Position numbers and translations under genes: made by a program. A DNA stretch of 64,000 nucleotides from Solimonas sp. K1W22B-7 (GTDB lineage Bacteria > Pseudomonadota > Gammaproteobacteria > Nevskiales > Nevskiaceae), in contig NZ_CP031704.1 of assembly GCF_003428335.1 (NCBI RefSeq), positions 3,720,001 through 3,784,000 of the forward strand. Direction: 5' to 3'. The notes below the pieces were generated by a model, which was given only the letters and a program-made list of their open reading frames with translations, did no database searches and was not told where the DNA came from. Of the stretch, positions 34,514 to 43,166 are shown one piece after another (position 1 is the stretch's first letter; each line of letters starts with the position of its first letter).

Positions 34514-35941
34514 ATGATCCTGACCCTGCGCCGCCTGCTCCTGCTGCCCTGCCTGCTGCTGTCCCTGTCCGCCGCCGCGGCGGACTTTCCGCGCCACGGC
34601 CTGCCCGGGGCTGACATCGCCGACGCGCTGGACGACGCCAAGGAACACCCGCTGCAATACGCCGTGGGCCTGCCGCTGGATCTCGGCGTGGCCGACGGCG
34701 GCTGGGACAGCCCGGCGGCGGGCATCGCGCGCTGGCGCCTGGGTATCGACTCGCAGGGCGCCGAGTCGCTGGCGCTGAGCCTGGAAGACCTGAAGCTGCC
34801 GGCCGGCGCCGAGCTGCGCTGGATCGGCGAGGACAGCGGCGACGCGCAGGGCCCGCTGGCTGCCGAGGCTGACGGCAGCCTGCTGCTGCCGGTGGTGCGC
34901 GGCGGCCACGCGCTGCTGGAACTGCGCCTGCCGGCCGCGCGCAAGGGCGGGTTCGGCCTGCACATCGTCGAAGCCCAGCATGGCTACCGCGGCTTTCCCA
35001 CCGCCGGCACCGCCAAGGGCAACTTCGGCACTTCGGGCGCCTGCAACGTCGACGTAGCCTGCTCCGCCGCCAACGACTGGCTGCCGCAGGTGCGGTCGGT
35101 GGTGCTGATCACGCTCAACAACCGCGCCCTGTGCACGGGCACGCTGGTCAACAACGTGCGGCTGGATGAAACCCCGTACATCCTCACCGCCAATCACTGC
35201 GATCTCGACCAGGTGGCGGCATCGGGCATCCGCGCCTACTTCAACGTCAATCGCGGCGGCTGCGGCAGCGGCAGCAATGGCCGCGTGGACCAGTTCATCA
35301 CCGCCAAGGAACTGGTGGCGCGCAATCCGACTTCCGACTTCGCGCTGCTGCAACTCCGGGGTCCCGCCGATGGCGCGCCCCCGGTCACCAACTACAACGT
35401 CTACTTTGCCGGCTGGGATGTCAGCGGCACCACCCCCAGCTCCGGCGCGGCGATCCACCACCCCAGCGGCGACGACAAGAAGATCAGCCGCTACAGCGGC
35501 GGGGTCAGCAAGAAGAACAACACCGCCGTGGGCGATTTCACGGTGGATGCCTGGGAAGTGTTCTGGAACAGCGGCACCACCGAGGGCGGCTCCTCGGGTG
35601 CCGCGCTGTGGAACCAGAGCGGCCGCGTCATCGGCACGCTCTCCGGCGGCTCCGCCAACTGCAGCGGCAGCCAGCCCAACGACAAGCCCGACTACTTCGG
35701 CCGCCTGGAACTGGCCTGGCTCGGCGAGGACAAGGCGATCGGCAACAACCTGAAAATCTACCTGGATCCGGACAACAGCGGCACCACCGTGCTGAACGGC
35801 CTCAACCGCGGCGTCGATCCGCCGCCGGCGACGGAACCGCCAAGCAGCGGCGGCGATGGTGGTGGCGGTGGCGGCGCGCTGCCGGCATCGCTGCTGGCAC
35901 TCCTGCTGACGCTGGGAGCGCTGCGCCGGGCCAGGCGCTAA
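34514..35941 (+). CDS. Secreted trypsin-like serine protease with GlyGly-CTERM tail (copy 2)
   Basis: This 475-residue paralogue of the preceding gene keeps the whole plan: signal peptide, prodomain, His228 (LTANHCDL), Asp275 (TSDFALLQL), Ser361 (GGSSGAALWNQ) and a Gly-rich linker with a hydrophobic segment (LPASLLALLLTLGAL) ending RRARR. Shared stretches such as HHPSGDDKKIS/HHPGGDDKKIS and GTLSGGS show recent or constrained duplication. It should be exported and anchored or released through the same sorting pathway. Different substrate-pocket residues could give different specificity; I cannot assign it. Confidence 0.9.
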   Translation: MILTLRRLLLLPCLLLSLSAAAADFPRHGLPGADIADALDDAKEHPLQYAVGLPLDLGVADGGWDSPAAGIARWRLGIDSQGAESLALSLEDLKLPAGAELRWIGEDSGDAQGPLAAEADGSLLLPVVRGGHALLELRLPAARKGGFGLHIVEAQHGYRGFPTAGTAKGNFGTSGACNVDVACSAANDWLPQVRSVVLITLNNRALCTGTLVNNVRLDETPYILTANHCDLDQVAASGIRAYFNVNRGGCGSGSNGRVDQFITAKELVARNPTSDFALLQLRGPADGAPPVTNYNVYFAGWDVSGTTPSSGAAIHHPSGDDKKISRYSGGVSKKNNTAVGDFTVDAWEVFWNSGTTEGGSSGAALWNQSGRVIGTLSGGSANCSGSQPNDKPDYFGRLELAWLGEDKAIGNNLKIYLDPDNSGTTVLNGLNRGVDPPPATEPPSSGGDGGGGGGALPASLLALLLTLGALRRARR

Positions 35942-35959
35942 ACCTCGACTGCGAAGTCA

Positions 35960-36017
35960 GTAGCCCGGATGAAATCCGGGATGAGTCAGCGCAACCCCCG
36001 GATTGCATCCGGGCTAC
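35960..36017. repeat. Palindrome of the GTAGCCCGGA family at a convergent gene end
   Basis: GTAGCCCGGA at 35960-35969 pairs with TCCGGGCTAC at 36008-36017. Inner CCGGATGAAATCCGG and CCGGATTGCATCCGG segments form smaller hairpins. It lies between the convergent second protease gene and the FAD-dehydrogenase gene. The hairpin at 49708-49736 shares GTAGCCCGG. It could act as a bidirectional terminator or be a REP-like mobile palindrome. Confidence 0.7.
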
Positions 36018-36040
36018 TGCGCTGCGGCGATGCCTGAGGC

Positions 36041-37519
36041 TCAGGGGTTAGCAGCCCGCTTGCCCGCCTGCCGCCCGAAGAAAGTCGCGTCCGCCAGCGA
36101 CATGCCTGAGCTGTAGCCCGCGCCCCAGCGCGGCAGACCGCAGGCGCTGCGCCCCGCGGCATACAACCCCGCGATGGGCTGGCGCGCCGCATCCAGCACT
36201 TCTCCGGTCGGCAGCGTGTCGAGCCCGCCCAGCGTGAAGCTGAAATAGGCGGCATGATCGATGCGGCAGTCCAGCGCGACGAACGGCCCCTGCGTCAGCG
36301 GGCGCAGCCACTTCGCGGCCTTGCGGAACAGCGGGTCCTGGCCCTGCGCGGCGTGGCGGTTGTACAGCTCCACGGTAGAGACCAGCGCGCCCTCCGGGAG
36401 CTCCAGCTCGCGCTCCACTTCCTGCCAGCTGTCGCCGGTGGCGCCGATGGTGATTTTCGCGAACTGGCCGAAGTCGGGCTCGGCGAAAATCTCGCGATCC
36501 AGCAGCAGCCAGAAGCGGTCGCCGGACTGCTGCAGGATGTGCTGCGCGACGCGGCCGTGGTAGCAGTCCTCGTTGATGAAGCGCTGGCCGCGCGCGTTGA
36601 TGAAGATGCCCTTGATCAGCTGCTCCGGCGGATACCAGGGCAGCGTCACGAAGCCCTGGTCCATGTGGATGGCGTGGCCGCCCGCGCCCTGGCCGAGCTG
36701 GATGCCGGAGCCATCGTCCACCGTGCCGATCGGCATGTTGGCGCGCTGCAGCTGCGGCGCATGCTGGCGCAGCAGGTCCTTGTTCATGATGTAGCCGCCG
36801 GCGCAGAGCACCACGCCGCGCGTAGCCCGCAGGAAGGAGTCCTGTCCATCGCGGCGCAGCACCAGCCCGGCCACGCGGCCGGATTCGTCCACGATCAGCG
36901 CCGCGGCTCGCGTGTCGTAGCGCACTTCGACCGCGGACTCGGCGACACGCGCCGCCAGCACATCCATCAGATAACGCCCGCCGCCCAGGCCCATCCACTG
37001 CGGCGTGTGCCCGCGCGGGCAAGGCTTGGCGTTCTCCGAGAACGGCCAGGCTTCCTCGCTGCCGCTCCAGATCAGGCAGTCGTCGGTGAAGGGCTCGACG
37101 ATGCGCTGCGGGATGAAGGAATCCTTGTAGACCAGGCCCTGCGCCTGCATCCACTCGAAGTGCGCCAGGCTGCCCTCGGCATAGGCGCGCACCTTGGCGG
37201 CGTCGGCGTCGGGACCGCCGGCCATCAGCAGGTAGCGATACAGGTCCTCGGTGTCGTCGGTGAAACCGGCGGCGCGCTGCTGCGGCGTACCGCCGTTGCC
37301 GCCGACGTACATCTCGCCGCCGGACAGCGCCGAGGTGCCGCCGCTGCCGGAAGTGGCTTCCAGCAGCGTCACCTTCGCCCCCGCACGCACCGCCTCCAGC
37401 GCCGCGCAGGCACCGGCAGCACCGAAGCCCACCACCGCCACCCCGGTCTCCGCATCCCAGCGAGGCACCTCGGCGAGACGGCAGGGACGGCTGCGGGAAT
37501 AGGCGGGCTGGGCTGACAC
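36041..37519 (-). CDS. FAD-dependent oxidoreductase, fumarate reductase/3-ketosteroid dehydrogenase-like
   Basis: The 492-residue protein has an N-terminal FAD-binding motif VAVVGFGAAGACAALEA, then ATSGSGGTSALSGGEMYVGG typical of KstD/fumarate-reductase flavoproteins. Other segments are FINEDCYHG and a C-terminal GLYAAGRSACGLPRWGAGYSSGMSL flavin loop. The family catalyses alkene-alkane redox reactions of steroids or unsaturated acids. No signal peptide or heme motif is present. It is monocistronic, divergent from a hydrolase gene. Steroid activity is plausible but not demonstrable from sequence. Confidence 0.85.
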   Translation of the reverse strand: MSAQPAYSRSRPCRLAEVPRWDAETGVAVVGFGAAGACAALEAVRAGAKVTLLEATSGSGGTSALSGGEMYVGGNGGTPQQRAAGFTDDTEDLYRYLLMAGGPDADAAKVRAYAEGSLAHFEWMQAQGLVYKDSFIPQRIVEPFTDDCLIWSGSEEAWPFSENAKPCPRGHTPQWMGLGGGRYLMDVLAARVAESAVEVRYDTRAAALIVDESGRVAGLVLRRDGQDSFLRATRGVVLCAGGYIMNKDLLRQHAPQLQRANMPIGTVDDGSGIQLGQGAGGHAIHMDQGFVTLPWYPPEQLIKGIFINARGQRFINEDCYHGRVAQHILQQSGDRFWLLLDREIFAEPDFGQFAKITIGATGDSWQEVERELELPEGALVSTVELYNRHAAQGQDPLFRKAAKWLRPLTQGPFVALDCRIDHAAYFSFTLGGLDTLPTGEVLDAARQPIAGLYAAGRSACGLPRWGAGYSSGMSLADATFFGRQAGKRAANP

Positions 37520-37630
37520 GGGTTTCTCCTCGGGCGGCCATGGTCGGCTCTGGCGGCAAGCCTAAGCCGCTACGCAGGGCGTTCCCTCCTCCGCAAGGAC
37601 GAGCCGCAGGCGAAGCGCTAGAGTGGATGC

Positions 37631-38449
37631 ATGCGCCCGTTCCGGATGCTGCTGTGCCTGCTCGCGGCCTTCGCCTTGCCGGCCACGGCCGCGCCGCTGC
37701 GGCTAGCCTATGGCGATGCGACGCAGCAATACGGCCTGCTGCACCTGCCCGCAGGCCAGGGACCGCATCCGGTGCTGGTGCTGATGCACGGCGGCTGCTG
37801 GCAGCACAGCATTGCCGGCCCTGAACACCTGGAGCCGCTGGCCGCCTCGCTGGGCCGCGCCGGCTGGGCGGTGTGGAACATCGAGTATCGCGGCGTCAAC
37901 GAAGCCGGCGGCGGCTGGCCCGGGACCTTCCGCGACGTGGCGGCGGCGGTCGATCATCTGCGCACGCTCGCCAAGGACCGTCCGCTGGACCTGCAGCGAC
38001 TGGCCTTCGCCGGGCACTCGGCCGGCGGACACCTGGCGCTGTGGGCAGCCAGCCGCCCTCGATTGCCCGCGACCAGTGCGCTGTTCTCGCAGGCACCGCT
38101 ATTGCCGCAGCGCGTCCTGGGCCTGGCAGCGATCGCCGATCTCGCGCGCTACCCGCAGGACAACCCCGCCTGCGGCGCGGCCATCCCGCAGTTGATCGGC
38201 AAGGCAGCACTACGCGAGGTGTCGCCGCTGCAGATGCTGCCGCCGGCAGCGTCCGTCACTTTGCTGACCGGCGCCGACGACCTGATCGTGCCACTCTCGC
38301 AGGCCAGCAACTACGCGCGCGCCGCGACAACTGCCGGCGCGACGGTACAGGTCCGCAGCATCCCCGGCGACCACTTCGCCCTGGTGGCAGCCGATGGCGC
38401 CGCCCTGCAGGCGATCCTGTCGGCCCTGAAGGATGTGGCCGCGCGCTAG
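37631..38449 (+). CDS. Exported alpha/beta hydrolase, kynurenine-formamidase/acetyl-esterase-like
   Basis: The 272-residue precursor has a signal peptide (MRPFRMLLCLLAAFALPATA, cleavage near ATA-APL). Catalytic features are the oxyanion loop LMHGGCW, the nucleophile in GHSAGG (Ser130), an acid near TGADDLIVP and the His in PGDHFAL. HGG[CGF]W-type loops are found in kynurenine formamidases and BD-FAE esterases. The 3' end overlaps the convergent crotonase gene by 4 nt. Confidence 0.85.
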   Translation: MRPFRMLLCLLAAFALPATAAPLRLAYGDATQQYGLLHLPAGQGPHPVLVLMHGGCWQHSIAGPEHLEPLAASLGRAGWAVWNIEYRGVNEAGGGWPGTFRDVAAAVDHLRTLAKDRPLDLQRLAFAGHSAGGHLALWAASRPRLPATSALFSQAPLLPQRVLGLAAIADLARYPQDNPACGAAIPQLIGKAALREVSPLQMLPPAASVTLLTGADDLIVPLSQASNYARAATTAGATVQVRSIPGDHFALVAADGAALQAILSALKDVAAR

Positions 38450-39147
38450 CCGAACATCTTGCGGAACTCCGCCTCGTCGGCCTCGATGGCCGCACGGAGT
38501 GCCGTCAGGCCCGGTGCCCGCGCACGCAGCTTGGTGGCGGCGAAGGCGGCGCGGTTGAGCTTGAACAGGCCGGCGGCAGCGGCCCTGGCCTCGGCCAGCA
38601 GTTGCTCCTGCGGCACGACGCGATCGAGGAAGCCCGCATCCACGGCAGCGGCAGGCGTGAAGATCTCGGCGTTGGTGACGGCGCGTCCGAAATGCGTGAC
38701 CGCCAGGCGCATGCGGCAGATCTCGGTGGCCGCGTAGGGCATGGTCAGGCCGATGGCAACTTCGTTGGCGCCGATCTTGAAGGCGCCCTCGGCCCCCAGG
38801 CGCAGGTCGCCGCAGAGCAGCAGGAACGAAGCCATCGCCAATGCGTGCCCGCCCGCGGCGATCACCACCGGGCGCGGAAACTTCAGCAGGCGCTCGGCCA
38901 GCAGGAAGCCACCGATCACCAGCTCACGCGTCGGCGGACCGCCGGCGCCCATCACCGCGAGATCGAAGCCACCCGAGAACATGCCCTCGCGGCCGGTGAG
39001 CACCACCGCCGCGCGATCCGAATCGGAGCGGTCCAGCGCTTCGTTCAGCGCCACCAGCATCGCCGGCGACAGCGCGTTGGCCTTGCCGTTGTTCAGCGTC
39101 AGCGTCGCGATGCCGTCCTGCAGCTCGTAGTTGACCAGCGTGTCCAT
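38446..39147 (-). CDS. Crotonase-family enoyl-CoA hydratase/isomerase-like protein
   Basis: The 233-residue protein is a crotonase: LTLNNGKANALSPAM at the N-terminus, oxyanion-hole loops MFSGGFDLAV and AAGGHALAMAS, and GANEVAIGLTMP. By alignment in my head, the second catalytic Glu (in GANEVAIGL) is kept, while the first Glu of classical hydratases (in GGGCELA) is Phe here. That fits an isomerase or hydrolase-like member more than a true hydratase. It is short for the family but complete. The gene is convergent with the exported hydrolase. Confidence 0.85.
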   Translation of the reverse strand: MDTLVNYELQDGIATLTLNNGKANALSPAMLVALNEALDRSDSDRAAVVLTGREGMFSGGFDLAVMGAGGPPTRELVIGGFLLAERLLKFPRPVVIAAGGHALAMASFLLLCGDLRLGAEGAFKIGANEVAIGLTMPYAATEICRMRLAVTHFGRAVTNAEIFTPAAAVDAGFLDRVVPQEQLLAEARAAAAGLFKLNRAAFAATKLRARAPGLTALRAAIEADEAEFRKMFG

Positions 39148-39269
39148 GGGAAACCTCCGGTAATGAGAAAAGTGATGGCCCCAGCCTAGGCACGGTCAGC
39201 CTGCGGCGGCAATGGCCGAAGTCACGGTAATTCATATTTTCAGAGGTCCGAGGACACTTGAACCTTGTC

Positions 39270-39794
39270 TCAGGGATCGACGACTGCAGCGGAAGCCAGC
39301 GCCCGCTGCAGCAACAGCAGCCGCAGATCGAACTCCACCTGGTGGTAGTCCGGCAGCATGTGCCGGCACAACTGGTAGAAGGCCTTGTTGTGCTCGCGCT
39401 CGCGCAGGTGCGCCAGCTCGTGCACCACCACCATCTCGAGGAACTCCGGCGCGGTCTCCTTGAACAGGCCGGAGACGCGAATCTCGGCCTTGGCCTTGAG
39501 CCTGGCCCCCTGCACCCGCGAGATCGCGGTGTGCAGGCCCAGCACGTTCTGCAGCACGTCCATCTTGTTCTGCCACTGCACCTTGTGCAGCGGCGGCGAA
39601 CTCTTCATGTACGCCTGCTTGTATTCCTGCACGTAGTCATGGAGCGCGCCGTCGGTCTGGATGGCGTGCCGGCCGGGGTAGCGCTGCGCCAGGTGCCCGG
39701 CCAGGCGCCCCTGCTCCACCAGCTGGCGCACCTGCGCCTGCAGGTTCTCGGGGTAGGCGCCGAGGTAGCGGCGCAGTGTCGCCTCCACGCTCAC
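39270..39794 (-). CDS. YgjP-like (DUF45) zinc metalloprotein
   Basis: This 174-residue protein has the zinc-protease motif HELAHLREREHNKAFYQL (about residues 128-145), with the HExxH-like pair and third His of the WLM/SprT-like YgjP family. An upstream RVSGLFKETAPEFLEMVVV strand precedes it. The family is probably proteolytic or nucleic-acid associated, but function is undefined. It lies 7 bp downstream of the S4-domain gene, so the two are probably co-transcribed. Confidence 0.82.
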   Translation of the reverse strand: MSVEATLRRYLGAYPENLQAQVRQLVEQGRLAGHLAQRYPGRHAIQTDGALHDYVQEYKQAYMKSSPPLHKVQWQNKMDVLQNVLGLHTAISRVQGARLKAKAEIRVSGLFKETAPEFLEMVVVHELAHLREREHNKAFYQLCRHMLPDYHQVEFDLRLLLLQRALASAAVVDP

Positions 39795-39801
39795 GGCCGG
39801 C

Positions 39802-40020
39802 TCAGACCGCCTTCACGCGGATGCGCAGGCCCTCGCAGACCACCACCTGGCCGACGCGGATCTTGGCGGTCTTGCGGCTCTCGGGCGCGCCGTCCACGGT
39901 CACCAGGCCCTCGGCCACCAACTGCTTGCCGGCACCGCCGGAGTCGCAGATGCCGGCCAGCTTGAGGAGCTGGTTCAGCTCGATGAATTCACGGTCCAGC
40001 TCGAAATCGACGGTTTTCAT
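39802..40020 (-). CDS. S4-domain RNA-binding protein (YbcJ-like)
   Basis: This 72-residue protein is a stand-alone S4 domain: FIELNQLLKLAGICDSGGAGK, then EGLVTVDGAPESRKTAKIRVG. It matches YbcJ/YaaA-type small RNA-binding proteins. RNA target unknown. It lies 7 bp upstream of the YgjP-like gene. The MITE-like element begins 10 bp before its start codon on the 5' side, so the element may affect its promoter. Confidence 0.88.
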   Translation of the reverse strand: MKTVDFELDREFIELNQLLKLAGICDSGGAGKQLVAEGLVTVDGAPESRKTAKIRVGQVVVCEGLRIRVKAV

Positions 40021-40030
40021 GGGCGCATTT

Positions 40031-40303
40031 TAAGAGCTTATCCGTAAGTAAAACACGCACGCGACGGCGTGCCATTTTCGTGTCCCGCCAACCCTATCGA
40101 CCCGCGGTGTACTTGACGTACATAAGGGGCGATAGGGGCCGCGGGGCGCGAAAATGGCCCCGTCCCTCCGGGTTGCGCCGGAAATCGCGCCATGCGGCGC
40201 CGGCCGCCGCTTATTTGGAACCACCAAACCGCGCGGCGGCCGACTTGCCTGGCGCGATTTCTGGCAGCAACGCGTGCGTGTTTTACTTACGGATAAGCTC
40301 TAA
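40031..40303. mobile_element. MITE-like element, about 270 bp, 30-bp perfect terminal inverted repeats
   Basis: Terminal inverted repeats 40034-40063 and 40271-40300 match perfectly over 30 bp (starting GAGCTTATCCGTAAGTAAAA). Both ends are flanked by TAA, consistent with a 3-bp (or TA) target duplication. Inside are two hairpins: GCCATTTTCG (40071-40080) with 40149-40158, enclosing CCCTATCG/CGATAGGG; and GAAATCGCGCCA (40181-40192) with 40250-40261, enclosing CGGCCGCCGC/GCGGCGGCCG. No transposase is encoded; a 65-codon frame inside has no family resemblance. It sits between the S4 gene and the SPFH gene, divergent. Confidence 0.82.
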
Positions 40304-40467
40304 GCGCTGCACCAGTTCTGCACGAAATTCCGCCGGACTTGCACTACCGCGCCACGGCCGGCGCACGCCCGCCGCCCAGACTCTGTTTCCAGCAGCGGTT
40401 CCTTCCGGGCCACCGCTGCGGCGGCCGGGGACGGCCGCTCCCGGTCCGGGTTTCAGGGAGCAGGCAC

Positions 40468-41718
40468 ATGCAGGATCAGATTCAGGAAGATGCGCAGGAA
40501 GAACCCCCGGCCGGTCCGCGGAGCTGGCGGGAACAGCTGGGCGCGGTCGGGGAGGCTGCCGGCAGCGCCGCCTGGCGCCGTCGCGGCCGGCTGTTCGCAC
40601 TGGGGCTGGTCGCCACGGCCGCCTATGCCCTCTACCAGTCGCCGCCGCTGCAGACCGTGCCGGCAGGTGAAGTCGCCGTGCGCAGCGACCGCCTGTTCGG
40701 CGGCCAGCGCGTATTCGGCGCCGGCCCGGTGTTCGCCCTGCCCGGCCTGCACGGGCTGCGCCTCTATTCGCTGCGCGACCGGGTGCTGCGCCCGGCGGAC
40801 AGTGCCCGCGCCGACGGCAATGCGCCGTTCCAGTCCAAGGAAGGCCTGTCGCTGGGCGTGGACCTGAGCCTGCGCTACGCCCTGGACCCCAGGCAGATCA
40901 CCGAGATCGCCCGGCAGTTGCCCGAAGACATCGATCACGACGTGGTGGAGCCGGCCCTGCACGGCGTGATCTACCGCATCTTCACCCGCTACACCGTCAA
41001 GGAGATCTTCTCCACCAAGCGCGCCGAGATCCAGCAGCAGATCGCCGCCGAGCTGAAACCGCGCCTGGCCGCCGACGGCATCCTGCTGCGCGACGTGCAG
41101 CTGGGCAACGTCGACCTGCCGCGCGAGTACCGCAACGGCATGGACCAGCTGCTGGCCGAGGAACTGGCCACCGAGAAGATGCAGTACACCCTGGCGCTGA
41201 AGGACCAGCAGGTGAAGGAGACGGCGCTGGAAGCCGACGCCGACAAGGTGCGCCGCGAGAAGGCCGCCGAAGCCGCCGGCAACGAGCAGATCATCGCCGC
41301 CCGCGCGCAGCAGGAAGCGATGAAACACGTGCTGCCGTTCAAGGAAAAACAGATCGAGCAGCGCAAGCTGGAAGCCGAGGCCGAGAAGATCTCGCGCATC
41401 CGCTACGCCGAGGGCAATGCCGAGGCGCGCCGCATCGAGGCCTCCGGCGAGGCCGACTCGCGCCAGAAGCTGGCCGACGCCGAGACCTACCGCCTGGAGC
41501 ACATCGGCAAGGTCACCAGCGGGCAGATGGAACGCGATGGCGAACTGCTCAGCAAACACCCGCTGCTGATCCAGAAGATCATGGCCGACAAGCTGTCCGA
41601 CAAGGTACAGGTGATCATCGCCTCGCCGCCGGCCAGCGGCGGCTTCATCGGCTCCGCCCTGCTCGGCCAGAACAGCCCGCCGGCCGTGGCTACCGCCGCC
41701 GTCGAGGAGAGCGAGTGA
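40468..41718 (+). CDS. SPFH/Band 7 (prohibitin-like) membrane protein
   Basis: The 416-residue protein starts at ATG 40468. One transmembrane segment lies near residues 45-62 (LFALGLVATAAYALY), then an SPFH domain (TVPAGEVAVRSDRLFGG, LGVDLSLRYALDP, VVEPALHGVIYRIFTRYTVKEI). A long Ala/Glu/Lys/Gln-rich coiled coil follows (about 225-365), then a low-complexity tail. SPFH proteins oligomerise into membrane microdomain scaffolds. It shares one base (TGATG) with the following gene, so they are co-translated. Confidence 0.88.
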   Translation: MQDQIQEDAQEEPPAGPRSWREQLGAVGEAAGSAAWRRRGRLFALGLVATAAYALYQSPPLQTVPAGEVAVRSDRLFGGQRVFGAGPVFALPGLHGLRLYSLRDRVLRPADSARADGNAPFQSKEGLSLGVDLSLRYALDPRQITEIARQLPEDIDHDVVEPALHGVIYRIFTRYTVKEIFSTKRAEIQQQIAAELKPRLAADGILLRDVQLGNVDLPREYRNGMDQLLAEELATEKMQYTLALKDQQVKETALEADADKVRREKAAEAAGNEQIIAARAQQEAMKHVLPFKEKQIEQRKLEAEAEKISRIRYAEGNAEARRIEASGEADSRQKLADAETYRLEHIGKVTSGQMERDGELLSKHPLLIQKIMADKLSDKVQVIIASPPASGGFIGSALLGQNSPPAVATAAVEESE

Positions 41719-43145
41719 TGCTGCTCGCCACCCTCACCGCCCTGGCGATCGTCGCCCAGGACGACACCGCGCTGCGCGCCGCTGCGCGCGACAGTGCGCA
41801 GCAGCAGGCGCAGCTGTGGCAGGGCGACACGCTGGAGGTGCGCGGCGAGCGCCTGGGCTTCCTGCAGGTCTGGGACCATGAGCGTGAGCGCGGCGGCTAC
41901 GTCCGCGCCACGCAGCTGCGGCTGCTGGAAGCCGATGAAGCGCATGCGCCCGAACTGCTGGCGGTGCTGCGCTTCCTGCGCGATACCCCGGGCCAGGAGT
42001 CCCTGGGCATCGCCTACGCCGCCGCCTATCTCAAGGCGGCGCCGGCAGCGAAGATCGACGCCGAACCCTTCGACGCGCTCGGCGTCATGGGCGAGCGCCT
42101 GGCGCGGCGCGGTTCCGGCAAGCAGGCCAAGGCCGACGAGGTGCGCACCGCCGGCCACCTCGACACCGCGCGGCACTACGGGCTGACCTTCACGCAGTTC
42201 GAGCGCGACGACGGCCGCGTCCAGCTGTGCTACGAGGGCGACGCCTTCCGCCGCGTGCTGAGCCTGCTGGCCACGCCGGCCCAGCGGGCGCGCGCGGCGC
42301 TGGCGCTGACGCGCCACGACTGCGTCGATCCGGCCACGCGCCCGCTGGAGCGCGTGCAGTTCGACCAGTGGCGCGCGGAACTGCTGGACCGCGTGGACCT
42401 GGCCAGCCAGGATGGCACCACGGCCACGCGCATCCGCCTGCGCCGCGCCGGTGTCTGGTCGGCCCTGGCCTATGCCCATGCACGCCGTGCCGACGGCACC
42501 GTGGCCGCCGCCGCGGCCGAAACCCGCGCGCTGGAAGCGCTGGCCGGCGTGGACCGTGCGCAATTGCCCGAGGACGAGCAGCGCGCCTACACCGAGGCAG
42601 CCGTGCGCGTCGGCGCTTCGCGCTGGGCGATGGAACCCGCGGCGGTGCCGGCAGCCAGCGCGAAGCTGGCGGTGACGACAGCAGCCGGCGAACCCGGCGA
42701 GACCTGCGTACTGCTGACCGGCCCGAAGAACGACGCGAAGAACCCCCTGCTGCGCCGCTGCACCTATGGCCGCGTCTGGAACGCATCGGCGCGCGCCAAT
42801 GCGGGCGGCACCGCGCTGGCCCTGTCGGTACAGCCGCTCGACACCTGGCTGGAGCTGTGGGTGTTCACGCAGACCGACGGCGCCTGGAGCGTGCAGGTGC
42901 TGCCGCCGGCGGCCGCGGCGCCGGGCATCGGCTACGTCGAGTTCGCCGGCTGGGTGCCCGGCGGCAAGCAGATCCTGGCGGCGCGCGAGGCGCGCATCGA
43001 CGGCCGCTGGTTGCGCAGCTACGAGCTGGTGTCGCTGGCCACGCTGCTCACCGAGCGCGCGGCATCGGAGCCGGCGCACCTGACGCCGTTCTATCGCTGG
43101 CAGTCGGCGGACTGGAAGCAGCGCACGGTCAGCCTGCGTCAATGA
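41718..43145 (+). CDS. Uncharacterised protein with an N-terminal SH3-like segment, coupled to the SPFH gene
   Basis: This 475-residue protein is not recognised as a known family. It has a short hydrophobic N-terminus (MLLATLTALAIVAQ), probably a signal peptide. Next comes a segment resembling a bacterial SH3 fold (LEVRGERLGFLQVWD, GGYVRATQLRLLEADE; about residues 35-75). The middle is a helical Ala-rich region (residues about 75-315). The C-terminal third is beta-rich and ends ELVSLATLLTERAASEP plus FYRWQSADWKQRTVSL. It shares the stop/start TGATG with the SPFH gene, so a functional link is likely. Confidence 0.65.
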   Translation: MLLATLTALAIVAQDDTALRAAARDSAQQQAQLWQGDTLEVRGERLGFLQVWDHERERGGYVRATQLRLLEADEAHAPELLAVLRFLRDTPGQESLGIAYAAAYLKAAPAAKIDAEPFDALGVMGERLARRGSGKQAKADEVRTAGHLDTARHYGLTFTQFERDDGRVQLCYEGDAFRRVLSLLATPAQRARAALALTRHDCVDPATRPLERVQFDQWRAELLDRVDLASQDGTTATRIRLRRAGVWSALAYAHARRADGTVAAAAAETRALEALAGVDRAQLPEDEQRAYTEAAVRVGASRWAMEPAAVPAASAKLAVTTAAGEPGETCVLLTGPKNDAKNPLLRRCTYGRVWNASARANAGGTALALSVQPLDTWLELWVFTQTDGAWSVQVLPPAAAAPGIGYVEFAGWVPGGKQILAAREARIDGRWLRSYELVSLATLLTERAASEPAHLTPFYRWQSADWKQRTVSLRQ

Positions 43146-43166
43146 ACCCAATGGGCGAAAGAACGT

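Noticed and set aside
40030-40227. 65-codon gene inside the MITE-like element
   Set aside because: No ribosome site or family similarity. The frame runs through palindromic sequence and its end is set by the terminal repeat.
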